Shown: piece by piece, positions 24,763 through 36,010 of the stretch
How positions within the stretch are numbered: the first letter of the stretch is position 1
Layout of the letters: every line of letters starts with the position of its first letter
NCBI RefSeq assembly: GCF_000715075.1
Contig: NC_134082.1
Coordinates: 58,987,466-59,051,465, forward strand
Source of the DNA: Nicotiana tabacum
Lineage: Eukaryota > Streptophyta > Magnoliopsida > Solanales > Solanaceae
DNA: 64,000 nt
Direction of reading: 5' to 3'
Position numbers and translations under genes: made by a program
The notes under the pieces: generated by a model
Told to the model about the DNA's origin: nothing
The model's input: only the letters and a program-made list of their open reading frames with translations
Databases searched by the model: none

Positions 24763-25036
24763 ATACTGGAGTTCGGTACACTTGTGTATGAACTCCAGCA
24801 TATTATGCTGGACCGGTATACTTTGCTGACTCCAGTATAATATACTGGAGACTGAAGCACTGGTGCTCCAAACTCCAGTATATTATACTGGACAATTATA
24901 CTTGCTGGAACTTCAGTATCTTATGCTGGAGTTCTAGTGTACTTATACTGGAACTCCAGCATAATATGATGGAGTTCCAGCATACTTATCCTGGAATTCC
25001 AGTATAATATGATGGAACTCCAGTATAATATACTAG
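24763..25036. repeat. Array of short palindromes CCAGTATAATATACTGG
   Basis: About ten variants of a 15-20 base word (ACTCCAGTATAATATACTGGA type) alternate in orientation. Each can form a small hairpin. They fill the centre of the outer TIR element. Confidence 0.75.
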
Positions 25037-25691
25037 CGTGTTTTTCGGGTTTTTAACAGTGTTTTCGCTCAAATTTATCTTTACATAAAAAGTGGCTAAA
25101 TTTCGATTACTTTTGAAACTGGGCTATTTTGGAACGACCAGTTGTAAATCTGGCTATTTTTGAATTGGGAAATTTTCGTTCCTATACCATATAGGAAACT
25201 ATATTACCAAATATGTTCATAGTTTGCATATTACCCTTCATGCTAATAGTATTTCTACAAAATATAGATCATGCATTAAATAAGGAATCATTGTAGTTGT
25301 AGGCTTCCTTATTTAGGCGCGCTAAAATTAGGGGATTAAATATTCTTCCAGATCTTCCAAACGCAAATCACACACATTAATCTTCTTCGTCAGTTTCGTT
25401 TCAAATTTAGCGTCTCTACATCAAACGCAATTATGTCCAAATTTCAGTAAAACAAAGCAAAGGAAAAGAGAGCAGCAATTCCACCATTGACAGCCATTAA
25501 AAAGTTTGAAAGCTTTGAATTCAAATTTGGGTTTTCAAAAATCATTATTTATTTGGATTGGGTATTGTTGAAAATAATTGAGAATATGGTTTGGAGTTTA
25601 TATCTCAATTTTGAGGGGTTTTGGTGAAGATTAGACTTGGTTTTGACTGAATTTCAGATTGAAACTCGAAGAAGAAGAAGAAGACGACGTA

Positions 25692-25987
25692 TGTCACACC
25701 TCTCCTACGATTAAAAAGTATTCCTCTCCTACGATGCATATTTTTTGTAATTTTCATTTTTTGTAAATCAAACTTAATTACTAACAATTGTAGAATTAAA
25801 TCCTACATGCGAAATGCGACATATTTTTGTATTTTTTATTAATTTAACAAATAAACATGCACATACAAATACAAATAATTATCCAAAAATGTCACAAAAA
25901 TTCTCAAAATTGCACACCAAGGAAAATCATTTTATTTTGAAATTTTTGGGAGTAATTCTTTCATAGGGCAAAAATCACGTGCTTACA
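25692..25987 (-). mobile_element. 3' LTR of the Tat/Ogre-like element (shortened)
   Basis: Only 296 bp. Positions 25733-25987 match 34837-35092 closely. The remaining ~40 bases differ from the other LTR and read ATTAAAAAGTATTCCTCTCC, a word also found in the internal array at about 26726. The LTR therefore looks deleted or chimeric, although its ends and the target duplication are intact. Confidence 0.65.
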
Positions 25988-26001
25988 GCTGCCCCTCTTT
26001 G
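25988..26001 (-). other. Polypurine tract of the Tat/Ogre-like element
   Basis: On the minus strand it reads AAAGAGGGGCAGC immediately before the TGTAAGCACG of the 3' LTR. It sets the element's orientation. Confidence 0.7.
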
Positions 26002-26725
26002 CCCGAAGACACGAAGGGTTTTCGTGCAAAGATAAAGTGAACGATTTTTGCCCATCCGAGTACTCCGTGTGAAGCATTTTTTTGAAAAAGATTTAACCGA
26101 ACCTTTGCATCAAAGGTTTCCTACATATCCCTGGCTAGAGGGGAATCAGGTTAATGTAGTTCGGGAAGTTTTGGTAGCTGGGACTACCGTGGGATTGCAA
26201 TGTTACTGCTGTTGCATGCTATTACCACTGCTTACCGATCTCCTTGTTACACCGTGCTTAAAAGAAAATAAGAAGCTAGGCTAGACTACGGATCATAAGA
26301 TCTCATCTATCTTCAACTTGTTCTTGTTGCCTTGCTTTCTTGTCGGCTTGTGCTTCCTCCGGTTCTTTTCTTCCGTGAATTTGGGGATGACACTGGCCTT
26401 TTGCCTTTCTGAATACTAGTTTTCATTATTTTGTTCGGTCCACTGGGGATATGGCTTCCTTCATTAAGCTTTTCGGCGGTTCCTCTGGGGATACGGCTTT
26501 CTTCATCAGATTTGTTATGCTGGGCATAATTTAACGTTCACAAGCCGCTTCTTTCAAGACGCGTCTTTTCTTCCTTTTGACTCAGGCGCTTGAATTTGTG
26601 CTGGGACCTCTTGTTGCAACCTTCTGCTTCCCGGTGCTGGGGATTTTTATTGTTTCCTGCTGCGGATTCCTGTTGTAACCTTCTGCCTTCTGGTGGGTTA
26701 CTGATTTCAAAATCTGAAGTATAAG
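26002..26725 (-). mobile_element. Non-repetitive interior segment of the Tat/Ogre-like element
   Basis: Non-coding on both strands by inspection. It contains the first copy of the recurring CCTACATATCC...GTAGTTC motif (26121-26164) and several CTGGGGAT words. Confidence 0.5.
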
Positions 26726-26880
26726 ACTAAAAAGTATTCCTCTCGTTATACAGGTGGGTGCCTGAAACATGAAATGTAAAGACTGAAAAATATTCCTCTC
26801 GTTATGTAGGTGGGCGCCTGAGACATGAAATGTAAAGACTGAAAAGTATTCCTCTCGTTATGTAGGTGGGCGCCTGACTT
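26726..26880. repeat. ~57 bp tandem repeat, about three copies
   Basis: Units contain AAGTATTCCTCTCGTTATG, then AGGTGGGCGCCTGAGACATG and AAATGTAAAGACT. Confidence 0.8.
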
Positions 26881-27681
26881 AAACAACAACTTTAAAAATA
26901 AAATGCCTTTCCTCTCTTCAGGCGGGCTCCTGATTTCAACAACAACTCTGAAAATAAAATGTCATTCTTTCTTTAGGTTGGCAAGATTTAAACAACTTTG
27001 AAAATAAAACGCCTTTCCTCTCTTCAGGCGGGCTCCTGACTTCAACAACTTTGAAAACAAAATGCCATTCCTTTCTTTAGGTTGGCGAGATTTCAACAAC
27101 TTGAAAAATAAAACGCCTTTCCTCTCTTCAGGCGGGCTCCTGATTTCAACAACTTTGAAAAATAAAACGTCTTTCCTCTCTTCAGGCGGGCTCCTGACTT
27201 CAACAACTTTGAAAGTAAAATGTCATTCCTTTCTTTAGGTTGGCGAGATTTCAACAACTTTTAAAAATAAAACGTCTTTCCTCTCTTCAGGCGGGCTCCT
27301 GACTTCAACAACTTTGAAAATAAAATGTCATTCCTTTCTTTAGGTTGGCGAGATTTCAACAACTTGAAAAATAAAACGCCTTTCCTCTCTTCAGGCGGGC
27401 TCCTGATTTCAACAACAACTTTGAAAAATAAAACGCCTTTCCTCTCTTCAGGCGGGCTCCTGACTTCAACAACTTTGAAAATAAAATGTCATTCCTTTCT
27501 TTAGGCTGGCGAGATTTCAACAACTTTTAAAAATAAAACGCCTTTCCTCTCTTCAGGCGGGCTCCTGACTTCAAAAACTTTGAAAATAAAATGTCATTCC
27601 TTTCTTTAGGCTGGCGAGATTTCAACAACTTTGAAAAATAAAACGTCTTTCCTCTCTTCAGGCGGGCTCCTGATTTCAACA
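26881..27681. repeat. Composite tandem array of two alternating ~50 bp units
   Basis: Unit one has CCTCTCTTCAGGCGGGCTCC (about nine copies) and unit two has CATTCCTTTCTTTAGGTTGG (about six copies). They are linked by TTCAACAACTTTGAAAATAA. Most of the array alternates, giving a higher-order period near 105 bp, but unit one is doubled in places. Confidence 0.85.
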
Positions 27682-28110
27682 ACCCAAAATATCCTATTTC
27701 GAGGGTGGATGAACCCAAAATATCCTATTCGAGGGCGGATGAACCCAAAATATCCTATTCAAGTGTGGATGAACCCAAAATATCCTATTCGAGGGCGGAA
27801 GAACCCAAAATATCCTATTCGAGGGCGGATGAATCCAAAATATCCTATTCGAGGGCGGATGAACCCAAAATATCATATTCGAGGGCGGATGAACCCAAAA
27901 TATCCTATTCGAGGGCGGATGAACCCAAAATATCCTATTCGAGGGCGGATGAACCCAAAATATCCTATTCGAGGGCGGATGAACCCAAAATATCCTATTC
28001 GAGGGCGGATGAACCCCAAATATCCTATTCGAGGGCGAATGAACCCAAAATATCCTATTCGAGGGCGGATGAACCCAAAATATCCTATTCGAGGGCGGAT
28101 GAACCCAACT
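27682..28110. repeat. 30 bp tandem repeat, about 14 copies
   Basis: The unit is GAACCCAAAATATCC followed by TATTCGAGGGCGGAT, nearly identical in most copies. As 30 is divisible by three, all frames stay open and predict decapeptide repeats on both strands; these are artefacts of the array. Confidence 0.95.
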
Positions 28111-28660
28111 AGGAAATGCGTCTCCTACGAGTACAACTTGTATGAACCAAAATCAGGAAGTGCGTCTCCTAAAGCAAAATATAACCTGAAAGACCCAGCC
28201 TAGGAAGTGCATCTCCTAGGGGTGGAACTTCAATGATTCAAACTATGAAGTGCGTCTCCTACAAATGAACTTAAATGAACCAGACTAGGAAGTGCGTCTC
28301 CTAAGGGTGAAACTTCAATGATTCAAACTAGGAAGTGTGTCTCCTACAAACTTAATTTAGGAAGTGCGTCTCCTATGCATGAAATTTTAATTTAGGAAGT
28401 GCGTCTCCTATGCATGAAATTAAACTTAGGAAGTGCGTCTCCTATGGGTAAAAATAACTCAGGAAGTGCGTCTCCTATGGGAAAAATAACTTAGGAAGTG
28501 CGTCTCCTAGGGTAAAAATAAACTTTTAGGAAGTGCGTCTCCTATGGGTGAAACCTTAATGATTTTGAACTAGGAAGTGCGTCTCCTATGCCTGAAAATA
28601 AACTTAGGAAGTGCGTCTCCTATTGGTAAAACTAAACTTAGGAAGTGCGTCTCCTATGCG
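28111..28660. repeat. Irregular tandem repeat with core AGGAAGTGCGTCTCCTA
   Basis: About 15 copies of the 17 base core are spaced 30 to 45 bases apart by variable linkers. The core is itself a near-palindrome (AGGA...TCCT). Confidence 0.9.
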
Positions 28661-28689
28661 TGAACCATTTCCTTAAAAACTTGTGTTGT

Positions 28690-30270
28690 CTTCCCTCGCA
28701 GCTGCCGGGGATAACACTGTTGGGGAATTATTTACTTACCTGTTGGGGGATAAAATGTTATCAGCTAGGGATAACGCTGTCGAGGATAACACTGCTGGGG
28801 GATTTTGATTCTTCAAAACTAGTGCTTCACTCTTCGGAAGGCTGCTGGGAATGGCACTGGCCGGCCTTTTGCTTCTTCGAGCATAAGTTTCATCCTTTTG
28901 TTCCGTCCGCTGGGGAACAACTTCCTTCATTAAAACTTGTTATGCTGGGGGTAACACTGGTTCAAAGACCACTTCCCTTGAAACTGGTACTATCTTTTAT
29001 TCTTCCCCAAATGGGTACCTGACTTCCAGAAAATTTTCTAAATGAAATGAAAATTTTCTGCCCCAGTTTGATAACCTCTCTTGTGGTATGCATTTTCGTC
29101 ATCATTGTCATTTCCTTTACCTGCTTCAAATCAAACAAAATTTGTTAGTTTAAAACGCGGTGGTTGGTTGTGATACTCCTACTGGGATGCCCTTTCTCCT
29201 TCCCTGCTTTGCATTCCAAACTTGTTGGGGATGATATTAATTGCTGGGGATATTCCCTTTCTGCTGGGGATATCCCTCTTCATGCTCATTGCTCTCCTTG
29301 ATTTGTCTACGGGCCTTGGCCTTGAGGTTTATCACCTTTGATTTCGGCAAGGATATCCCTCTTGACACTCCTCAATCCTTTTGTCAATTCCCTTTTGCTG
29401 GGGATATCTTTCTTGACATTGGCCTCACGCTTGTTCCTTGCTGACTATACCACTTGGATATACTAGTCAGATCTTATCTTGCATAATTGGAAAGCTGATG
29501 GCATATATTGAAGTCATTTCTCACTTGTTCTGACCAAACAGACTCTATTAGGGAATTTTTCTATGAAAGGAGAAAGATAAAAAGGAACAGAATAAAAGAC
29601 CAAGGAAAAAGATGACTCTTTAACAAAAGAAACTATAAATAAAAGCCTATCAAACGCAGATACCGACTCTAATAATCATGACATGCACATGTGGCCTATC
29701 CTCTGCCGTCAATCGTCTTTCAAGATCTTCACTTGGCGATTCCCCATCTGATTCTCAATCTTATTCGACTTGTAGTGCCCGAAGGGTTTTCACTATCAAG
29801 CCTCTCTCATTTTGGTTTTTCTCTCAGCTTTCATCGTCTTATGGTGTCCATAAAGATTTTCACCGATAAGACTCTTTCATTTGTATCACTTTCCAGCTGG
29901 GGATTTGGAGTGTTGCCGGTATGATTCTCTTTGCTGGAGATTAGAGTCCTTTTTGTTGTGGAACAGAGTGTTATGTTCACCGGTAAGACTCTCATTTGTC
30001 TGACTTGGCATATTTTGTAGACTGATCAAAAGGTCTTTCTTTGGACCGTAATGTGGGTTTTTGGATAGGGCTAGAAAGAAAGGGTATTAAAGGCTGAAAA
30101 ACAAAATAAATTTGGGGTTCAAAATTACAACCTTCGGAATCATATTTGTTTACAACAAGCGCAACTCTTGCCCCAGCTTCTTGCTTGGGGATTTTTATTT
30201 TTTGTTATACTATGTTACACTATGCACACTATGACCATTATGGCCCCTATGCACCCTATGACCGAGCCGT
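28690..30270 (-). mobile_element. Interior of the Tat/Ogre-like element with CTGGGGAT repeats
   Basis: Words of the form GCTGGGGATAAC or GCTGGGGATATCC recur at least ten times between 28690 and 29450, and again in weaker form to 30200. I see no coding sequence. Confidence 0.5.
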
Positions 30271-32104
30271 AAAGCGCCTACGTATCCTCTTTGAGGAATC
30301 AGGTCAAACGTAGTTCCCAATTCCTCTGTTTTCTTCTGACTTTCTTTTGTTTTTTTTTTGTTATCATTTTTCTTTTCTTCTTTTTTTCATTTTTCTTTTG
30401 TCGTTTTGTTGATTTTTTTTATTTTTCTTTTTGTGTGTTTTTTTTTCTTTTTCTTTTCTTATCTTATCTTTTTATGTTTGTGTTTCTACTCTTTGCTACT
30501 GATTCCGAAAGAGGGGTATGAAAGAAAACAAATAAGGCTCAAAGGGTTAACGAAGGAGAAAGTGTTTAGATAGCAGAATAAAATGCCTTCATCATTCCAA
30601 TCTTCAAAACACGCCAAGCACAAACAACACCATTAAATATTCACCACATCTTCTGATTGTGCCGGACTTGATAACCATATTCACACATTTGCCTTTTATT
30701 TGTCATCTCTAAAGCACTGTTGGGCAACACTCTCACTCTCATTATCATGAACGACCCTCATGTCAATTTGGCGAATCTGGCCTTTAACGGTTTTCTTTAT
30801 GTTTTACTTGCCCCAGATCCGCATGACTCGAGCTCCGAATAATCTCAAACCATCCTTATTTCCTTTAAATTTTCTGATCACCTTTCCGGGGTTTTATGAT
30901 TAACTTTTAAGATTAGGCCCGAACTGTGTGCACATGTCATGTCACTAGAATCGGCGCTGAACAAAATGATAAAAGGATCAAACAAAAAGATGAATGGAAA
31001 TAATAAAAGACCGGATTTTGTATTAGACTACCGGTGAAATGGTTTGAATAACAAAACAAACGAAACAAACCAGAATAAAATCTTAAAATAGTCTGGACAA
31101 AACTTAAACAAACCGCTATGACAAAATGGAAAGATAAGAAGGTTTGACACAAGACAATATCCGGATTACAACCCTAAGAATAATCCGGACAACAGAAATG
31201 ACAACAAAATAACCCACCAAAAGCTTCTCTCTTGCTAACCAAGGAACGGAGCGTCCTCCCATTTTATCAAAACTGACATCTCAGCCACTGAGCTTCGCAT
31301 CAGTATTGTCCAGACCATTGCCAACTTCAATATCATCAACCTTAGTCAACAAGTCCCAATAGGATTCGAATGCTTCTGTTATCAGGTCTGATCCCCGCAA
31401 AGTGTGCTTCTGGGTCTTGTATTTCCGGCTTACCACAAACCAACCACCTTAACTTTCTTTGTGATTCAAAACAAAACAGGTTAGAATGGACTCAGTCGGT
31501 CCTCATTATTAACAACATCTTTTTCCCTTTTTTTTTTTTTTCATTTTTCGATTTTTCTTTTCATTTTTTTTTTCATTTTTTTCTTTTTTTCATTCTTTTT
31601 CTTTTTTGTCGTGGTCGAATCTTATAGAGATTGCCTACGTATCATGACCCCGCATGAATCAGACCTTGCGTAGTTCAGACCAATAAAAGATAAACAATAA
31701 TAAACATTTTTTCAATTTTCATATTAAAACAAACTGGACTTCAAAGGTTTGAAGATGACCTACAAACTCGAAAATCAAACAACCCACATATTCTAATCAA
31801 AAGATTTACAAACTCCAAAACAAATGGCCAGCTTCCTTTCTCCGTTTTGGCAAATGCAACCAAACGGTTATTTTTGCTAATATGACCCCTTCCAAATTTC
31901 ACATGAATTTTGAGGCCGGGGAGGATTATTTTATGACACTTTACAAACTTGTCCGTTCTTTTACGAAAATAGCCTTTCGACAACTGAAAGATACTCTAAG
32001 GCTATTTCGGCAAGAACGGTTTAAGATACTGCCAAAGCTGGCTTGGCTTATTTTGACCAAAAGACCAAACGGTATTCACCTGACCGCTGACTCTTTTTTT
32101 TTTT
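30271..32104 (-). mobile_element. Interior of the Tat/Ogre-like element with recurring short motif
   Basis: Copies of CCTACGTATC...ACGTAGTTC lie at 30277-30316 and 31633-31676, each followed by a T-rich low-complexity tract. Small open frames here (for example 31741-31983 minus) match no retroelement protein. Confidence 0.5.
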
Positions 32105-32517
32105 ACAATAAAACCTGGTGTTGCAAACACGACCCTTTAGCGCCTCGGGGGCGAAGATTTTTAAGGCTGTGTGGGTCAACTGGACCTAATCTAAAACAAT
32201 GACCCAAAAGTGGTTGTTTATGCAAAGTCAGCCCTCTGGCATCCCTTTCGAGAACATTCCGCTATTTTTGACAAAAACAGCATCACCCGACTTATTTATG
32301 ACTCTTTTTATTGTTTTTCAAAATAGAAAACTCAATATTGCAAACACGGCCTTTCAACACCTCGGGAATGAAGATTTTTAAGGCTGTGTGGGTCAACTGG
32401 ACCAAACCTAAAAAATGACCCAAAGGTGGCTGTTTATGCAAAGTCAGCCTTCCGGTGTCCCTTTCGGGAACATTCGGCTATGTTTTGACAAAACGGCGTC
32501 ACCTGACTTCTATATGA
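32105..32517. repeat. ~215 bp tandem duplication
   Basis: The two halves share AAGGCTGTGTGGGTCAACTG, TTATGCAAAGTCAGCC and CATTCGGCTAT-like words in the same order. Divergence is moderate. A copy of the CCTACGTATC motif follows at 32603-32646. Confidence 0.75.
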
Positions 32518-32939
32518 CAAAATTAAAATTTTGACATATTTTTTATTTATTTGTTTGTTTTGGCTATTTTAGCAAAAAGGGAGGTTGGACCCGATGAGGG
32601 TTGCCTACGTATCTCACATCCGGTAAGAATCAAACCCACGTAGTTCGGGAACATGAATAAAGTAAATAAACTAACCTCTTTTTTTTATTTTTTTTTATTT
32701 TTGAAGGAAAGACTTACAAAGTAGAAGGGAGCATTTTTGCAAAGAACGATTTCTGAAGAAAAAGATTTTTAAAATTTGGTTTTTTGAATTTCGAAAGAAA
32801 AACTTCTAAGGAAGAAAGAAAATATTTTTTGGAATTTTACTTTCAACTTATGAAGGAAATGCTTCTAAAAATATTTTTGAATTTTGAATTTTCTTTTTAA
32901 TTAAAAAGACTTTCTAAAGAAATCAATAATGGAAAATAA

Positions 32940-32940
<1 letters not shown>

Positions 32941-33015
<75 letters not shown>
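32941..33015. repeat. (AT)n microsatellite
   Basis: About 36 uninterrupted AT dinucleotides; shorter TA runs follow at 33093 and 33140. The isoleucine/tyrosine open frames across it are meaningless. Confidence 0.95.
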
Positions 33016-33022
<7 letters not shown>

Positions 33023-34836
33023 GACATATCTTTTTTTTGGAATTTTACTTTGAATTTTCTTGGCAAGACAAATACTCTTTGCAACAAATAAAGATATATA
33101 TATATATATTGGAAATAAAGAAAAATACTTTTTGGATTTATATATATATTGCAACAAATAATAAAACCACGTTCAACGCACGACTCTTTTTATTTTTATT
33201 TTTGGCATTTTCATAAACAAACAAATAAATAAAAAAAAATCCATTTTAAAAACAAGACTCTTTTTCATTTTTATTTTCATGGCAAAACAAACTATTTTCT
33301 TTTCTATTTTTTTTTTTGAAAAACAAGACAGAACAACGACTTTTTTTTTTTTCTATTTTTCCTTTGATTTTAATAAAACAAACTAATAAGACATTTTTTT
33401 TCTCATTTTCTCAAAAGTTAGGCAGAGTTTTTACAGTATTTGGGCATTGGGTTTTTTCAAAAATAAACAATCAATTCCCTAACCGCTATTTCTTTTTTTT
33501 TTCTTTTTTTTCAATTTCACAATATTCCTGATATTCAAAAATCGGTCAACACACAAGTGTGAATCAAATAAATGCACAAGTAGAAGCAGGTAAGATGCAT
33601 CAGGATGGTTATTTTCATTTTTGGTGCACCTGTCCTAGACAGACCCAACCCCTGTGTTGAGCCTCCAAAGTCAGATGCACGTGATGCAAACAAACGTTCC
33701 TACAAGGGATCCGACATGAAGCTGAGTTATTCTAAGTTCATAACCTGGGCATTTGTTCTAGACTGTGTACCCGAGCGGACAACTCGAGTCGAGGAGGGGG
33801 CTACGTACCGGAGACCCGCGGGGTCGTCCGGCTTTGTAACTTATCCGACCTCTTTCTTATTTCAGGTATTGACACTAACAGAATAGGGAGTCTCGACCAA
33901 CGAGCTTCTCCCCGGAGGTAAGAAGAGAAGGGTTTCGGCACAGTTTATATACAGTTCACATAATATCAAAGCGGTAAAAGCATCATTTAGCACATTGAGC
34001 CCAAACATGTAACAAAATCAGATAAAACCAAATATAACAATTATCTAAGCTCGAATTTCTAACCCTGGACGTATCAAAAGCAGCAGAAGCGAGGTGCTAG
34101 GGTGCATTGTCGTCGAGGAAGGCAGCCATGGGAGCTCGAGCTCGAGCTCGACGACGAAGAAAACGACAGCCTGCTTGGCTTTTGGTTTGGAGCTGCTGTG
34201 CAGGGTTATGGGCGACGAAACACACGCGTCGAAACTGCGCGCAACAGCAGCTCACGTCGATGAGCTTGTGGTCGTCCATGGTGGGGCTGTATGACGAAGA
34301 AGACGAAGGAAACGAAGCGTTTGGATGGTGAAGCAGAAAAACAGCAGTGGCGTGAAGGAGCAGAAGCTGGTCGTGAGGTGGAAGGGAAATAGCGAGGGCA
34401 ACCATGGGAGGGTTGAAGGTGGAGGGGTTGTTTGGAGAAGAAGAGGGAAAGAGGGGGGGGGGGGGGGCGGATGAGTTTGGTTTAGGTTTAGGAAATGAAA
34501 AAAAGTGAAGATTAGGTGGGGTTAGGTCTTTTGGGGTTATGGGGCGGATCGGGTCAACCCGGTTTGAAGTGGACCGGGTCATGGGGAAGGTTGGATATCT
34601 TTTGGGCTTGTGGCTTGAATTTGATGAAGAGCCCAATTCTGATTTTCTTTGTATTTTTTGCTCTTTTTTCTCCTTTTATTTTTCTAAAACTAAATTCTAA
34701 AAATCCTTAAATTATTATATAGAACTAAATTAATTTATAAAAGCGCAAATTAACTCCCAATAACAATTAACACATAATTAAGTAATAATTAAGCATAAAA
34801 TTGTACAATTGGACATTAAATGCTAAAAATGCAAAC
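33016..34836 (-). mobile_element. Presumed leader and 5' LTR body of the Tat/Ogre-like element
   Basis: On the minus strand this runs into the 5' LTR whose certain part is 34837-35092. It is low-complexity to about 33540. The rest is less simple and includes a 179-codon frame at 34097-34636 (minus) rich in Ser and Pro. That frame shows no domain and lies where an LTR or leader is expected, so I do not call it a gene. The inner boundary of the 5' LTR and its primer-binding site could not be located. Confidence 0.4.
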
Positions 34837-35092
34837 GATGCACATATTTTTGTAATTTTCAATTTTTGTAAAACAAACTTAATTACTAACAATTGTAGAA
34901 TTAAATCCTACATGCAAAATGCGACATATTTTTGTATTTTTTATTAATTTAACAAATAAACATGCACAGACAAATACAAATAATTATCCAAAAATGTCAC
35001 AAAAATTCTCAAAATTGCACACCAAGGAAAATCGTTTTATTATGAATTTTTTGGGAGTAATTCTTTCATAGGGCTAAAATCACGTGCTTACA
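34837..35092 (-). mobile_element. 5' LTR of the Tat/Ogre-like element, conserved start
   Basis: Begins TGTAAGCACGTG at 35092 on the minus strand and matches the left LTR for about 255 bases. Beyond 34837 the two LTRs diverge completely. Confidence 0.65.
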
Positions 35093-35308
35093 ACGTATAT
35101 TGCAGAAATTGTAGAAAAATTTAAGAAATATTGTAGACTGTTGTTTATTTATTTTTCTTTTATTCATTTACCTATGAAAGTTGAACAACATTGTATAAAA
35201 ATTGTATTTAAGTGGATGATTTAGTACTGTTTTGGACAAAAATATATATAAAAAATGTGAAACATACATTTCAGGGGAAGCATGTCAAGTCCAAATATGT
35301 ATCCAGTT

Positions 35309-35830
35309 TGTAGATATTTTGTAGATAAATTGTAGATTATTTGTATTCTGATTGTAAATGCTTTATTTTCTATTTTCACAAATAAAAAATGACTAAAACT
35401 TCTACAAATCTTCTGAAAAGCGCAATTATATGAAAAATCCTAATTATGCTACAATTAAATGGGAATTGGGATATTAAAATTCAATGTACCCAATTTGTAG
35501 ATATTTTATAGATAAATTGTAGATTATTTGTATTCTGATTGTAGATGCTTTGTTTCTGTTTTCACAAATAAAAAATGACTAAAACTTCTACAAATCTTCT
35601 GCAAAAAACACAATTATGTTGAAAATTCTAATTATGCTACAATTGAATGGGAATTGGGATATTAAAATTCAATGTACCAAGTTTGTAGATATTTTATCGA
35701 TAAATTGTAGATGATTTGTATTCTGATTGTATATGCTTTGTTTTCTATTTTCATAAATCAAAAATGACTAAAACTTCTACAAAAAACACAATTATGTCGA
35801 AAATCCCGATTATGCTACAATTATGTGATT
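35309..35830. repeat. 187 bp tandem repeat, nearly three copies
   Basis: The anchor TGTAGATATTTT occurs at about 35309, 35496 and 35683, exactly 187 bases apart. The last copy is incomplete. The array is AT-rich and forms the centre of the inner TIR element. Confidence 0.85.
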
Positions 35831-35977
35831 CTCCTATATGCTCTTGTTACTCCTTACGAAACTGCTATGCTAAATATGGAATCCAAAAAAATATTTCTGT
35901 AATTTTTCTTCAAGAAAAATAAATAAACAACAGTCTATAATTTTTCTTCAATTTATCTACAATTTCTGCAATATACG

Positions 35978-36010
35978 TCTTCTTCTTCTTCTTCTTCTTC
36001 TTCTTCTTCG
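35978..36010. repeat. (TTC)n microsatellite
   Basis: About ten TTC triplets; the inverse GAA run is at 25669-25684 in the opposite arm of the inner TIR element. Confidence 0.9.

Larger units (their letters stand above)
25692..35092 (-). mobile_element. Tat/Ogre-like LTR retrotransposon derivative, minus strand
   Basis: On the plus strand it starts TGTCACACC and ends CACGTGCTTACA, and it is flanked by a perfect 5 bp duplication ACGTA (25687-25691 and 35093-35097). On the minus strand both LTRs begin TGTAAGCACGTG, and a purine tract AAAGAGGGGCAGC precedes the left LTR, so the left copy is the 3' LTR. The ~9.4 kb lacks any gag or pol motif. The interior is mostly tandem arrays, the kind of sequence that lies between pol and the 3' LTR in Tat/Ogre elements. 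The lineage is inferred from these features only. Confidence 0.65.

Noticed and set aside
27682..28110. CRISPR-like direct repeats.
   Set aside because: The units are head to tail with no unique spacers, in a eukaryotic retroelement.
27631..28203. 190-codon open frame with decapeptide repeats (MNPKYPIRGR type), and other frames on both strands.
   Set aside because: The 30 bp DNA repeat is a multiple of three, which keeps all frames open. There is no start context, and the flanking arrays are clearly non-coding.
32897..33216. Ile/Tyr-repeat open frames on both strands.
   Set aside because: They are translations of an (AT)n microsatellite.
34097..34636. 179-codon minus-strand open frame rich in Ser and Pro.
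   Set aside because: It lies in the expected LTR or leader of the Tat/Ogre-like element, shows no domain, and its GC-rich composition favours open frames on both strands.
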